From: an uncultured Holdemanella sp.
GTDB lineage: Bacteria > Bacillota_I > Bacilli_A > Erysipelotrichales > Erysipelotrichaceae
Reading direction: 5' to 3'
DNA: 29,227 bases
NCBI GenBank assembly: GCA_900754615.1
Contig: CAAEDN010000083.1
Span: 1-29,227, forward strand
Position 1 is the stretch's first letter. The number at the start of each line of letters is the position of its first letter. The notes under the pieces are model-generated. The model did no database searches and was not told the DNA's origin. It saw nothing but the letters and a program-made list of their open reading frames with translations. Positions 6,898 to 13,979 of the stretch are shown in pieces. The position numbers were made by a program, and so were the translations under genes.

Positions 6898-8113
6898 AGA
6901 TTTGACACCGTATGGTAGAAAATTTTATTTACTGGGATATAAAAATCCAAAGCGAAATCAACCAGCAGAAGGTATTCATGATCCAATTTATTCGAATTCC
7001 TTATTGATTGAGGAAGGCGCTACAAGAGTCTTTTTGTGGAGTGCAGATTTATTAGAACTTCCTGATGTGGTTGCAATTGATATTAAAAATCGATTGTGCG
7101 AAAAGTTTCAAATTACAAAAGAACACATTCTGCTATCGGTAACGCATAATCATAGTTCTGTACGTGATTTTCACAGCAACTGGGAGTTTGGAAAATTCTC
7201 ACATGAATACTATGAATTTTTTGTGAACTCTATTTTAGAATCTTTTGTGGAATGCGAAGAAAATCTTGCGGGTGCACATGTAAAATATGGTAAGAAAATT
7301 ATCAAGGGATATTATTCAAATCGTAATCATAAAGATGAACTTGCAGATAACGAGGTAACGATTATTAAGTTTTTTGATGACAACGATATAGCTTTTGCAG
7401 GAATTGTTAATTGGGCTGTACATTCAACTGTTTTGCCTGCTTCTAATATGTATTTGACATCTGATTTAGCGGGGAATACATGTAAAAAATTACATGACAT
7501 TTTTGGCTTTTATCCAATGTTTATAAATGGCGCTGCTGCAGATTGCTCGAATAGAAATAATCGATTTGGAAATGATTTTGAGGAATTAGATCGAGAATCA
7601 ACGGGGTTAGCAAACGAAATTGCGTTGATTGATGTAGATCAAAAATTGAATATGGATAGCATTGATTTTAAAATATCAAAATTTAAGATCAATACGGATA
7701 TAGATCAGTATCATCATTTGTTAGAGCAAACGATGCAAAAAATTGAAGATGGTAATCTAGAGTGTGTATCAATGCCTAAATCGCATTTAATAGAAAAATG
7801 TGAAGAACAAATGAGATTAAAAAAGTATGAGGATGAAATTTGTTTAGAAGTTTTGGATATAGGAGATTTAAGAATATTTGTATTTCCTGGGGAGTTAGGG
7901 TCAAAATTTGGTAAAGAATTAAAGGCTAGTACATCTAAGCTTGTGGTTGTTGCTGGCTATACAAATGGTTTTCATTATTACTTTTTGCCAAAGGAAGAGT
8001 ATGGTAAATCGTTTGAAACAATTGGCAATCCTGTTGAAGCGGGTATACCAGAAAAAATTGTATGTCAATTAATTGAGATGGGACATAGTTTAGATAAAAA
8101 GCGCCAAAAATGA
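6875..8113 (+). CDS. Neutral/alkaline ceramidase-like cytoplasmic hydrolase, zinc site intact
   Basis: The 412-residue protein begins with VGKSRKDLTP and GIHDPIYSNSLLIE, the usual opening of the neutral ceramidase domain. It retains all ligand motifs known from this zinc amidase family: SVTHNHSS (His91/His93), VNWAVHST (His183), FPGELGS (Glu340) and GYTNGFHYYFLPKEEY (Tyr362 region). FINGAAADCSNRN is also typical. It has no signal peptide and lacks the C-terminal Ig-like domain of true secreted ceramidases, so a lipid substrate is unlikely. A soluble amide or ester, perhaps one delivered phosphorylated by the neighbouring PTS, is my inference. AAAGGAGG precedes ATG 6875, which overlaps the previous gene by 23 bp. 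The stop codon is the first three bases of operator 2. Confidence 0.75.
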   Translation: MKVGKSRKDLTPYGRKFYLLGYKNPKRNQPAEGIHDPIYSNSLLIEEGATRVFLWSADLLELPDVVAIDIKNRLCEKFQITKEHILLSVTHNHSSVRDFHSNWEFGKFSHEYYEFFVNSILESFVECEENLAGAHVKYGKKIIKGYYSNRNHKDELADNEVTIIKFFDDNDIAFAGIVNWAVHSTVLPASNMYLTSDLAGNTCKKLHDIFGFYPMFINGAAADCSNRNNRFGNDFEELDRESTGLANEIALIDVDQKLNMDSIDFKISKFKINTDIDQYHHLLEQTMQKIEDGNLECVSMPKSHLIEKCEEQMRLKKYEDEICLEVLDIGDLRIFVFPGELGSKFGKELKASTSKLVVVAGYTNGFHYYFLPKEEYGKSFETIGNPVEAGIPEKIVCQLIEMGHSLDKKRQK

Positions 8114-8130
8114 GTCTTATATTAGACTCA
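8111..8130. promoter_or_regulatory. Operator palindrome 2 (PTS genes)
   Basis: The same 20-bp sequence as at 4664-4683. Its first three bases are the TGA of the ceramidase-like gene. TGACA follows at the same offset, and TATAGT (8162-8167) at the same 32-base offset as TATATT in promoter 1. It implies a second regulated promoter for the PTS genes rather than read-through only. Confidence 0.75.
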
Positions 8131-8227
8131 TTGAATGACAGATAGAATATTAAAGATTTTATATAGTATAAGTGTAAAAAGTGAGCTCGATTTACAAATA
8201 TAAAAATAGAAAGAAAGGTAAAATTAT

Positions 8228-9657
8228 ATGAATTATAGTGAAACGGCTAAAGAGATTTTAGCTAATGTTGGTGGACCTGAAAATGTTGAATCCGTAATCC
8301 ATTGTGTTACGCGTGTGAGATTTGTATTAAAAGATGAAAAAAAGGCAAATGATGAAGCTGTAAAAAAATTGATGGAGTCATGGGACTTATAAAATCTGGA
8401 GGACAGTATCAAGTCGTGATTGGTAATGAGGTTGACAATGTGTTTGATGCTGTATTGAAAGAAGGAAACTTAAAAGATGGTGGAAAAGTTGAGGAAACGG
8501 ATGGAGATCGTCTAGTGGATGCAGCTAAAAAGAGTAAAAACAAACAAAATTGGTTAAGTAGTGCTTTGAAGTTAGTAAGTGAAATTTTTGCACCAACGCT
8601 TGGAATTTTAACAGCTTCAGGTATGATTAAAGCGTTGCTGACATTGTTAACGTTAGCTGGTGCACTAAATGCAGATTGCGGTACATATATTATTTTATCT
8701 GCAGTTGGAGATGCGATCTTTTATTTCTTCCCAGTTGTTTTAGGCTGGACATGTGCTAAAAAATTTAAGATGCCTGAAATTTATGGATTGATCATGGGAT
8801 GTATCATGGCATATCCATCAATTGTAAACTTGGCTGGTGCTGATGCGATTGGAACACTGTTTAAAGGAACGTTCTTAGCTTCAGATTATATGACAACTTT
8901 CTTGAATATTCCGGTTATTATGCGTGGATATACTGGAACAGTAGTTCCAATTATTTTGGTCGTATGGGTACAAAGTTATGTTTATAAGTTTTTTAATACA
9001 AAGCTTCCATCTATGCTTAGAGCTTTCTTTGTTCCATTCTTTACGTTCTTAATTGTTGCTCCATTAGGGTTCATTGTAATTGGTCCAGTAGCTATGGTTA
9101 TTCAAAATACAATTACGGTAATAGTGCAATGGTTAGTGGGATTAAATACAGGAATTGCAGGATTATTATTGGGCGCAACATGGTCAATTTTAGTTATGTT
9201 TGGATTGCATTGGGCTGTTATTCCATTCTTCTCAATCAATATCATGACTTATGGATATGATGTAATTAATCCGTTGATTTTTGCAGGTGCTGTTGCTTCA
9301 ATGGGAAGTGTCTTGGGTGTTTTGATTCGTGAAAAGAATCAAAAAGAGAAATCAATTGAACTTCCAGCATTAATATCAACATTCTTTGGAGTTAATGAAC
9401 CTGCTCTATATGGTGTATTGATTCCACGTAAAAAAGTAATGTTAAGCTGTTTTTTAGGAGCTGGAATTGGTGGCGCTATTGCTGGGTTTGCGGGAGCAAA
9501 ATTATGGAACTTTGGAGCTTCCGGTATTCTAGGATTACCTGGATTTATTAATCCTGCTGGAATTGATGGCGGATTTATTGGTCTTTGTGTTGGTGCTGTT
9601 GTAGCATTTATCTTCTGCTTCGTAACTGCATTTATGATTGGGCCAGAAAAAGACTAA
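8228..9657 (+). CDS. PTS EIIBC permease (glucose/beta-glucoside superfamily), frame broken at a slippery A7
   Basis: Frame 1 starts at ATG 8228 (AAAGG upstream) and encodes an EIIB domain with the phosphorylated Cys26 in HCVTRVRF, but stops at 8390-8392. The EIIB end and EIIC continue in the -1 frame: IDGVMGLIKSGGQYQVVIGNEV, then a membrane domain of about eight to ten segments with GWTCAKKFKMPEIYGL and FFGVNEPALYGVLIP, the typical EIIC signature. The switch falls on A-AAA-AAA at 8362-8368, read as GTA AAA AAA. A -1 slip there restores a normal 476-residue EIIBC. Five potential pairs (8375-8379 with 8384-8388, loop ATGG) follow six bases later. A one-base deletion (A8 to A7), a sequencing error and a programmed frameshift are all compatible. 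Membrane transport and phosphorylation of a sugar or glycoside is expected if full length. Confidence 0.8.
8362..8388 (+). promoter_or_regulatory. Candidate -1 frameshift site within EIIBC
   Basis: The heptamer A-AAA-AAA is in the X-XXY-YYZ phase required for tandem slippage in the upstream frame. It is followed after six bases by a weak 5-bp hairpin. After slippage the next codons read ATT GAT GGA GTC ATG, matching the EIIB consensus. The hairpin is too weak to count as strong evidence. Confidence 0.4.
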
Positions 9658-9661
9658 AAAT

Positions 9662-9685
9662 GAGAATCTTAGGATTCTCTTTTAG
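9662..9685 (+). terminator. Intercistronic hairpin between EIIBC and EIIA
   Basis: GAGAATC, loop TTAG, GATTCTC, then TTTTAG. The seven-pair stem with a short T tract could act as a partial terminator or RNA stabiliser setting the ratio of EIIA to EIIBC. Confidence 0.5.
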
Positions 9686-9709
9686 CGTTTTAATGAAAGG
9701 AATATAAAT

Positions 9710-10195
9710 ATGTTTAAATTTTTAAAAAACAAAGAAAATAATCATGAAGTTGTAGCGATTGTTAGCGGTAAAATGTGCAATATATCTCAAGTTGAAGATC
9801 CAATGTTTTCTTCAAAAATGATGGGAGATGGACTAGCTATTATAAGTGATAAAGATGAGGTTATCGTATGTTCACCTTGCAGTGGGGATTTGAAGGTTCT
9901 ATTTCCTACAGGTCATGCTTTTGGAGTAAAAATGAAAAACGGTGTTGAAATTTTAGTTCATATCGGAGTCGATACTGTGGAATCGAATGGAGATGGGTTT
10001 CAAGTTTTGAATGTAAAACAAGGAGATTATATTCGTGCAGGACAACCTGTTATAAAAGTAAATTTAAAACAATTAAGAGAAAAATACGACATGCCTATTA
10101 TGATGATTTTTACAAATACAAATGGATTTGATATATCTTTGCCGCAAGATAGAGTAGTTGAAAAAAATGAAGTGCTTATAAATCTGAATGCTTAA
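9710..10195 (+). CDS. PTS EIIA component, glucose (Crr) family
   Basis: The 161-residue protein is a stand-alone EIIA-Glc-type domain. Visible are DPMFSSKMMGDGLAI, CSPCSGDL, FPTGHAFGV (His69) and EILVHIGVDTV (His84, the expected phosphorylated His). It would pass phosphate from HPr to Cys26 of the EIIB domain encoded upstream. GAAAGGAA lies ahead of ATG 9710, 52 bp behind EIIBC. Together the two genes make a complete EIIBC plus EIIA set for the glucose/sucrose/beta-glucoside PTS superfamily. Sugar specificity cannot be read from the sequence. Confidence 0.92.
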   Translation: MFKFLKNKENNHEVVAIVSGKMCNISQVEDPMFSSKMMGDGLAIISDKDEVIVCSPCSGDLKVLFPTGHAFGVKMKNGVEILVHIGVDTVESNGDGFQVLNVKQGDYIRAGQPVIKVNLKQLREKYDMPIMMIFTNTNGFDISLPQDRVVEKNEVLINLNA

Positions 10196-10251
10196 AGTTT
10201 AAATATGTACTTCAATTTTTAGATTAGACATATGATGAAAGAGTACATGGT

Positions 10252-10626
10252 ATGAGAAATGCAGTCAGTTATAAGGATGGAGAAGTATTCCAGCATTTTG
10301 GGCATAGTACTGAATTTAAAATCTATGAAACAGATCATAATGAAATTATTAAGAGTGAAGTAATTTCGATTGAAGGACATGGACATATTGGAGTATCGAA
10401 TGCTTTAAAAGAAAATAATGTAAACATTGTACTTTGTGGTGGAATTGGGCAAGGTGCGAAAAATGCGTTGTCCAGTTTTGGTATTCATTCATTTGGTGGA
10501 GTCACAGGAAATGCGGATGAGGCTGTGAAAAAATATTTAAGTGGAAAACTAGAATTTACAACCGATGTAACATGTACAAAACATGAAGACGAAAAGCATC
10601 ATTCTTGTGGTGGACACTGTCATTAA
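10252..10626 (+). CDS. NifX/NifB-family small protein, copy 2
   Basis: The 124-residue protein is collinear with copy 1 at 2259, same length without gaps, and with the same core (LCGGIGQGAK, GVTGNADEAVKKYLSGKLEFTTD) and tail HHSCGGHCH. Substitutions cluster in the linker before the tail (KHEDEKH versus KHDSGES). Ile3 of the first strand is Asn here. The binding site is weak (GAAAGAG), and the clear TATAAT present before copy 1 is not conserved, so expression may depend on read-through from the PTS genes. It sits directly ahead of the thrS promoter. As with copy 1, the role is probably metal or iron-sulfur related, but unknown. Confidence 0.85.
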   Translation: MRNAVSYKDGEVFQHFGHSTEFKIYETDHNEIIKSEVISIEGHGHIGVSNALKENNVNIVLCGGIGQGAKNALSSFGIHSFGGVTGNADEAVKKYLSGKLEFTTDVTCTKHEDEKHHSCGGHCH

Positions 10627-10644
10627 AAATTCTTGAGTTTTATT

Positions 10645-10673
10645 TTGACACACTTCGTATTTCGGTCTATAAT
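10645..10673 (+). promoter_or_regulatory. Promoter of the thrS T-box leader
   Basis: TTGACA (10645-10650), 17 bp, TATAAT (10668-10673), both perfect consensus; start predicted near 10680. Confidence 0.88.
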
Positions 10674-10679
10674 CAAGGC

Positions 10680-10899
10680 AACAATGATGATAAGGATACG
10701 AATGCATTGTATTCAAATGTAGAGAGAGTGTGGACGGTGAAAACACTTTGCGAATGAATGTATTTACTCCCTTTGAATTGCCCTTGAAAAAGTGTGCCGT
10801 AATGCTTGCGTTAAAAGGTTTGAGGTGTATACAGAAATTGTATAAACAAAGGTGGTACCGCGTGCGACAGACGTCCTTTGATGGCTGTCGCTTTTTATA
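10680..10899 (+). promoter_or_regulatory. T-box riboswitch (threonine)
   Basis: The canonical T-box AAAGGTGGTACCGCG lies at 10848-10862. A terminator follows: GCGACAG (10864-10870) with CTGTCGC (10885-10891) and TTTTTAT. CCTTT at 10875-10879 can instead pair with AAAGG of the T-box to form the antiterminator. At the base of stem I, AAGG (10692) pairs with CCTT (10770) and GAATGCATT (10700) with AATGTATTT (10757). The internal loop between them presents ACT at 10766-10768, a threonine codon, as specifier. Uncharged tRNA-Thr would thus turn on thrS. The open frame starting at 10730 crosses this RNA and is not a gene. Confidence 0.93.
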
Positions 10900-10921
10900 T
10901 GGAAAAATGGAGGAAAGAAAA

Positions 10922-12670
10922 ATGGAATTAGTTAATGTATTAGAAAATGAACATTTATCTATGTTGAACCACTCATGTGCTCATATGATGGCTCAAGCTG
11001 TTAAGCGTTTATATCCAAATGCTAAATTCTGGGTAGGACCCGTAATCTCTGAAGGTTTCTACTATGATATGGACTTAGGAGATGTAAAATTGAAAGAAGA
11101 AGATTTGGCAAAAATTGAAAAAGAAATGAAGAAGATTGCCAAAGATGGAAAGAGAATTGTTCGTGAAGAAATCTCTAAGGCAGATGCTTTAGAAATGTTC
11201 AAGGATGATCCATACAAAATTGATTTGATCAATGGATTAGAAGATGGAAATATCACAATCTATCGTCAAGGTGAATTTGCAGATTTATGTCGTGGACCTC
11301 ACGTTGAAACAGTCAAAATGTGTAAGAACTTTAAATTGTTGAAACATTCTGGTGCTTACTGGAAAGGTGATGCCAACAATAAAATGCTTCAACGTGTTTA
11401 TGGTATTTGTTTCGATACAAAAGAAGAATTGGAAGCTCATTTAGAAGCTCTAGAAGAAGCAAAAAAACGTGACCACAAGAAATTAGGAAAAGAAATGGGC
11501 TTGTTTACAATTAGCGAATTTGCGCCAGGTATGCCTATCTTCTTGCCGGATGGAATGATCTTACGTAACATTTTGGAACAATACTGGTATCAAGAACATA
11601 CAAAAGAAGGATACCAATTCATCAAGACTCCTATTATGATGTCAAAAGAATTATGGGAATTGAGTGGACACTGGGATCATTATAAAGATAACATGTACAC
11701 TTCAATGGTAGATGATCGTGAATTCGCAATCAAACCAATGAACTGTCCAGGTGCATTATTGGTATATAACTCAACTTTACATTCATATAAAGATTTACCA
11801 TTGCGTTTAGGAGAATTAGGACAAGTACACCGTCACGAAGCAAGCGGTGCGTTGAATGGATTGTTCCGTGTACGTACATTTACACAAGATGATGCTCACT
11901 TATTTGTAACTCCAGATCAATTGGAAGAAGAAGTTAAGAAAGTATTACAATTGGTAGATCGTATTTACTCAGTATTTGGTTTACCATACGAAATTGAATT
12001 ATCAACTCGTCCAGAAAGTGGATATATTGGTTCAGAAGAAATTTGGGATGCTTCAGAAAAAGCATTGGCACAAGCTTGTGTTCATGCAGGTAAAGAATAT
12101 AAAGTAAATCCTGGAGATGGAGCATTCTATGGACCTAAATTGGATATCCATATTAAAGATAGCTTAGGACGTGTATGGCAATGTGGTACAGTTCAGTTGG
12201 ATATGAACTTACCAGAAAGATTTGAATGTAAATATGTGGATGCAGATGGAACTAAGAAAACTCCAATCATGTTACACCGTGTAGTTTATGGATCTGTTGA
12301 ACGTTTCATTGGTATCTTGATTGAACACTTTGGAGGACACTTCCCATTATGGTTAGCTCCACGTCAATTTGTTGTCATCCCGGTTCACCACGAAAAACAT
12401 GTAGAATACGCGAATAAAGTATGTGATGCATTAACAGCTCTTGGAATGCGTGCAACAGTAGATTCTCGTAATGAAAAATTAGGTTATCGTGTTCGTGAGG
12501 CTCAGTTACAAAAGGTTACATACCAAATCGTAGTTGGTGATGGAGAACAGGAAAACAATACAGTTACAATTCGTCAGAGTGGTAAAAAGGATAGTGTTAC
12601 ATTATCTTTAGATGAAGCTTTAGCTAAATTTAAAGCAGAAGTTGACAACAAAACATTGTTTGGAAAGTAA
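10922..12670 (+). CDS. thrS: Threonyl-tRNA synthetase lacking the TGS domain
   Basis: ThrRS charges tRNA-Thr. From ATG 10922 (site GGAGGAAAG) the protein has 582 residues. The editing domain begins at once: NHSCAHMMAQAVKRLYP (HxxxH, residues 17-21) and DLCRGPHVET supply its metal-site residues. The class II core follows with PMNCPGALLVY, GLFRVRTFTQDDAHLF (motif 2), and HRVVYGSVERFIGILIEHFGGHFPLWLAPRQ (motif 3), then the anticodon-binding domain. The N-terminal TGS domain of about 60 residues found in most bacterial ThrRS is missing. An in-frame extension to 10730 translates the T-box leader and does not encode TGS. Codon choice looks adapted for high expression. Regulation is by the T-box upstream. 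Confidence 0.96.
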   Translation: MELVNVLENEHLSMLNHSCAHMMAQAVKRLYPNAKFWVGPVISEGFYYDMDLGDVKLKEEDLAKIEKEMKKIAKDGKRIVREEISKADALEMFKDDPYKIDLINGLEDGNITIYRQGEFADLCRGPHVETVKMCKNFKLLKHSGAYWKGDANNKMLQRVYGICFDTKEELEAHLEALEEAKKRDHKKLGKEMGLFTISEFAPGMPIFLPDGMILRNILEQYWYQEHTKEGYQFIKTPIMMSKELWELSGHWDHYKDNMYTSMVDDREFAIKPMNCPGALLVYNSTLHSYKDLPLRLGELGQVHRHEASGALNGLFRVRTFTQDDAHLFVTPDQLEEEVKKVLQLVDRIYSVFGLPYEIELSTRPESGYIGSEEIWDASEKALAQACVHAGKEYKVNPGDGAFYGPKLDIHIKDSLGRVWQCGTVQLDMNLPERFECKYVDADGTKKTPIMLHRVVYGSVERFIGILIEHFGGHFPLWLAPRQFVVIPVHHEKHVEYANKVCDALTALGMRATVDSRNEKLGYRVREAQLQKVTYQIVVGDGEQENNTVTIRQSGKKDSVTLSLDEALAKFKAEVDNKTLFGK

Positions 12671-12674
12671 AATA

Positions 12675-12706
12675 TTAGGGGTCAAAAATTGACCTCTAAT
12701 TTTTTT
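12675..12706 (+). terminator. thrS terminator
   Basis: TTAGGGGTCAA, loop AAA, TTGACCTCTAA, then seven Ts; an 11-pair stem with one G-T-type pair. Confidence 0.93.
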
Positions 12707-12727
12707 ATACTTTTTTAAAAAAACTGC

Positions 12728-12756
12728 TTGCAATAAGTTTTTATCCATGTTATTAT
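12728..12756 (+). promoter_or_regulatory. Promoter of the tRNA-Ser/tRNA-Asp unit
   Basis: TTGCAA (12728-12733), 17 bp, TATTAT (12751-12756), start about 12763, some 54 nt before tRNA-Ser. Confidence 0.65.
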
Positions 12757-12816
12757 AAACGGGCGTTACGGATAACGCAGGTTGTTCTAAAAAATAAGTA
12801 TTCTGGAAATATTCTT

Positions 12817-12907
12817 GGAGAAGTACTCAAGTGGCTGAAGAGGTGCCCCTGCTAAGGGTATAGGTCGGGAAACTGGCGCGAGAGTTCAAATCTCTCCTTC
12901 TCCGCCA
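12817..12907 (+). tRNA. tRNA-Ser (anticodon GCU)
   Basis: The 91-nt gene has acceptor GGAGAAG/CTTCTCC, discriminator G, encoded CCA, anticodon loop CTGCTAA (GCT), a long variable arm typical of tRNA-Ser, and T arm GAGAG-TTCAAAT-CTCTC. It reads AGC/AGU codons. Confidence 0.96.
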
Positions 12908-12927
12908 TCTTATTTTTGGAAAATTAT

Positions 12928-13003
12928 GGTCCAGTGGTGTAGTGGTTAACATGCCTCCCTGTCACGGAGGAGATCGTGGGTTCGAGTCCCATCTGGACCG
13001 CCA
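12928..13003 (+). tRNA. tRNA-Asp (anticodon GUC)
   Basis: The 76-nt gene has acceptor GGTCCAG/CTGGACC, discriminator G, encoded CCA, anticodon loop CTGTCAC and T loop TTCGAGT. It lies 20 nt behind tRNA-Ser and is probably cotranscribed with it. Confidence 0.97.
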
Positions 13004-13015
13004 TTATGAAATTTA

Positions 13016-13039
13016 AGTCATCTTAGGATGGCTTTTTTC
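13016..13039 (+). terminator. Terminator of the tRNA unit
   Basis: AGTCATC, loop TTAG, GATGGCT, then TTTTTTC, shortly after tRNA-Asp. Confidence 0.8.
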
Positions 13040-13045
13040 TTTATG

Positions 13046-13074
13046 TTGACGAATTCTAAATTTATTTGTTTAAT
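13046..13074 (+). promoter_or_regulatory. Leaderless promoter of the DUF1848 gene
   Basis: TTGACG (13046-13051), 17 bp, TTTAAT (13069-13074), then six bases to ATG 13081, which is the expected +1. Confidence 0.65.
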
Positions 13075-13080
13075 AAACCT

Positions 13081-13947
13081 ATGATTATAAATGTAAGTGG
13101 AAGAACGGATATTGTAGCTTATTATATGGATTGGTTTGTGAATCGTTGGGATGAAGGTTATTTTGATGTAAGAAATCCTTTTAATCCCAAACTTGTTAGT
13201 CGAATCTTCGTATCGGATATTGATATGATTGTATTCTGTACAAAGAATCCATTACCATTGTTGGATGTGATTCATTTATTCTCTATACCAATACAGCTAC
13301 AAGTCACAATTACTGGATATTTTGATGATATTGAACCCAATGTACCTAATAAAAGAAAAGTTATTGAATGTATAAAAGAACTTTCTTCTTATCTCGGAAA
13401 AGAAAATGTATGTGTTCGCTATGACCCAATACTTTTAAATTCTAAATACAATGTAGATTATCATATTCGTGCCTTTCATAAATTATGCACAATGCTCAAT
13501 GGATATGTATCGAAGATGATTGTCTCTTTTGTAGATGATTATAAAAATGTTCGTAATAATCATTTAGATTATCATAATCCATCCAATGAGGAGCATATCA
13601 TGATTAAAGATGCTTTTGAAAAAAGTGCGGCGGATAATAAATTGAATCTTGTTTCTTGCATGGAAAAGGAATATGCGATTGGAAATACACAGGATTGTTG
13701 TGTGAGTATTAAATATGCCTTTGATAGAACAGGAAAATTGTATAAAGAATGGAAGGCAAGAGATTGTCAATGTGTAAGTATGGTTGATGTAGGTGCATAT
13801 AATTCCTGCTTGCATGGCTGCAAGTATTGTTATGCCAATTATGATTCTAAACAAATTGCATTAAACTATAAGGCACATGATGTACATTCAAGCTTATTGA
13901 TAGGACATTTGAGTTTTGATGATCAAATTAAAATACGTAAACAATAA
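13081..13947 (+). CDS. DUF1848 family protein with a C-terminal CxxxCxxC cluster
   Basis: The 288-residue protein starts MIINVSGRTDIVAYYMDWFVNRW and carries RNPFNPKLVSRI, FCTKNPLP and VRYDPIL, features I associate with the DUF1848 family. Near the end SCLHGCKYCYANYD (from about residue 250) has a CxxxCxxC spacing like the iron-sulfur motif of radical SAM enzymes, preceded by further cysteines (DCCVS, RDCQC). The motif is C-terminal instead of N-terminal, so radical SAM chemistry is only suggested. No function is established to my knowledge. ATG 13081 fits both the conserved start and the promoter; a TTG at 13066 is in frame but lies within the promoter. It stands alone, converging on the lipoprotein gene. 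Confidence 0.82.
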   Translation: MIINVSGRTDIVAYYMDWFVNRWDEGYFDVRNPFNPKLVSRIFVSDIDMIVFCTKNPLPLLDVIHLFSIPIQLQVTITGYFDDIEPNVPNKRKVIECIKELSSYLGKENVCVRYDPILLNSKYNVDYHIRAFHKLCTMLNGYVSKMIVSFVDDYKNVRNNHLDYHNPSNEEHIMIKDAFEKSAADNKLNLVSCMEKEYAIGNTQDCCVSIKYAFDRTGKLYKEWKARDCQCVSMVDVGAYNSCLHGCKYCYANYDSKQIALNYKAHDVHSSLLIGHLSFDDQIKIRKQ

Positions 13948-13979
13948 AAGTGAAGCTATTTTGCTTCACTTATTAATTT
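13948..13979. terminator. Bidirectional terminator between converging genes
   Basis: AAGTGAAGC (13948-13956), loop TATTTT, GCTTCACTT (13963-13971). A T tract is present on both strands. The last codons and the stop of the minus-strand lipoprotein gene are inside the stem-loop. Confidence 0.85.

Larger units (their letters stand above)
10252..10674 (+). repeat. Right copy of the ~420-bp direct repeat
   Basis: Counterpart of 2259-2679. It holds NifX-like copy 2 and the promoter used by the thrS leader. ATGTACTT 40-46 bases upstream of both copies hints that homology once extended a little further left. Same orientation as the left copy. Confidence 0.85.

Noticed and set aside
8338..8344. A-AAA-AAG heptamer upstream of the EIIBC frameshift
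   Set aside because: A -1 slip here meets a TGA two codons later, so it cannot restore EIIBC.
10730..10921. In-frame N-terminal extension of thrS
   Set aside because: It translates the T-box RNA (T-box motif, terminator) and has no TGS-like sequence; the start at 10922 has a strong binding site.
13564..13854. Minus-strand 96-codon open frame within the DUF1848 gene
   Set aside because: It is a shadow of conserved plus-strand coding sequence, including the Cys cluster.
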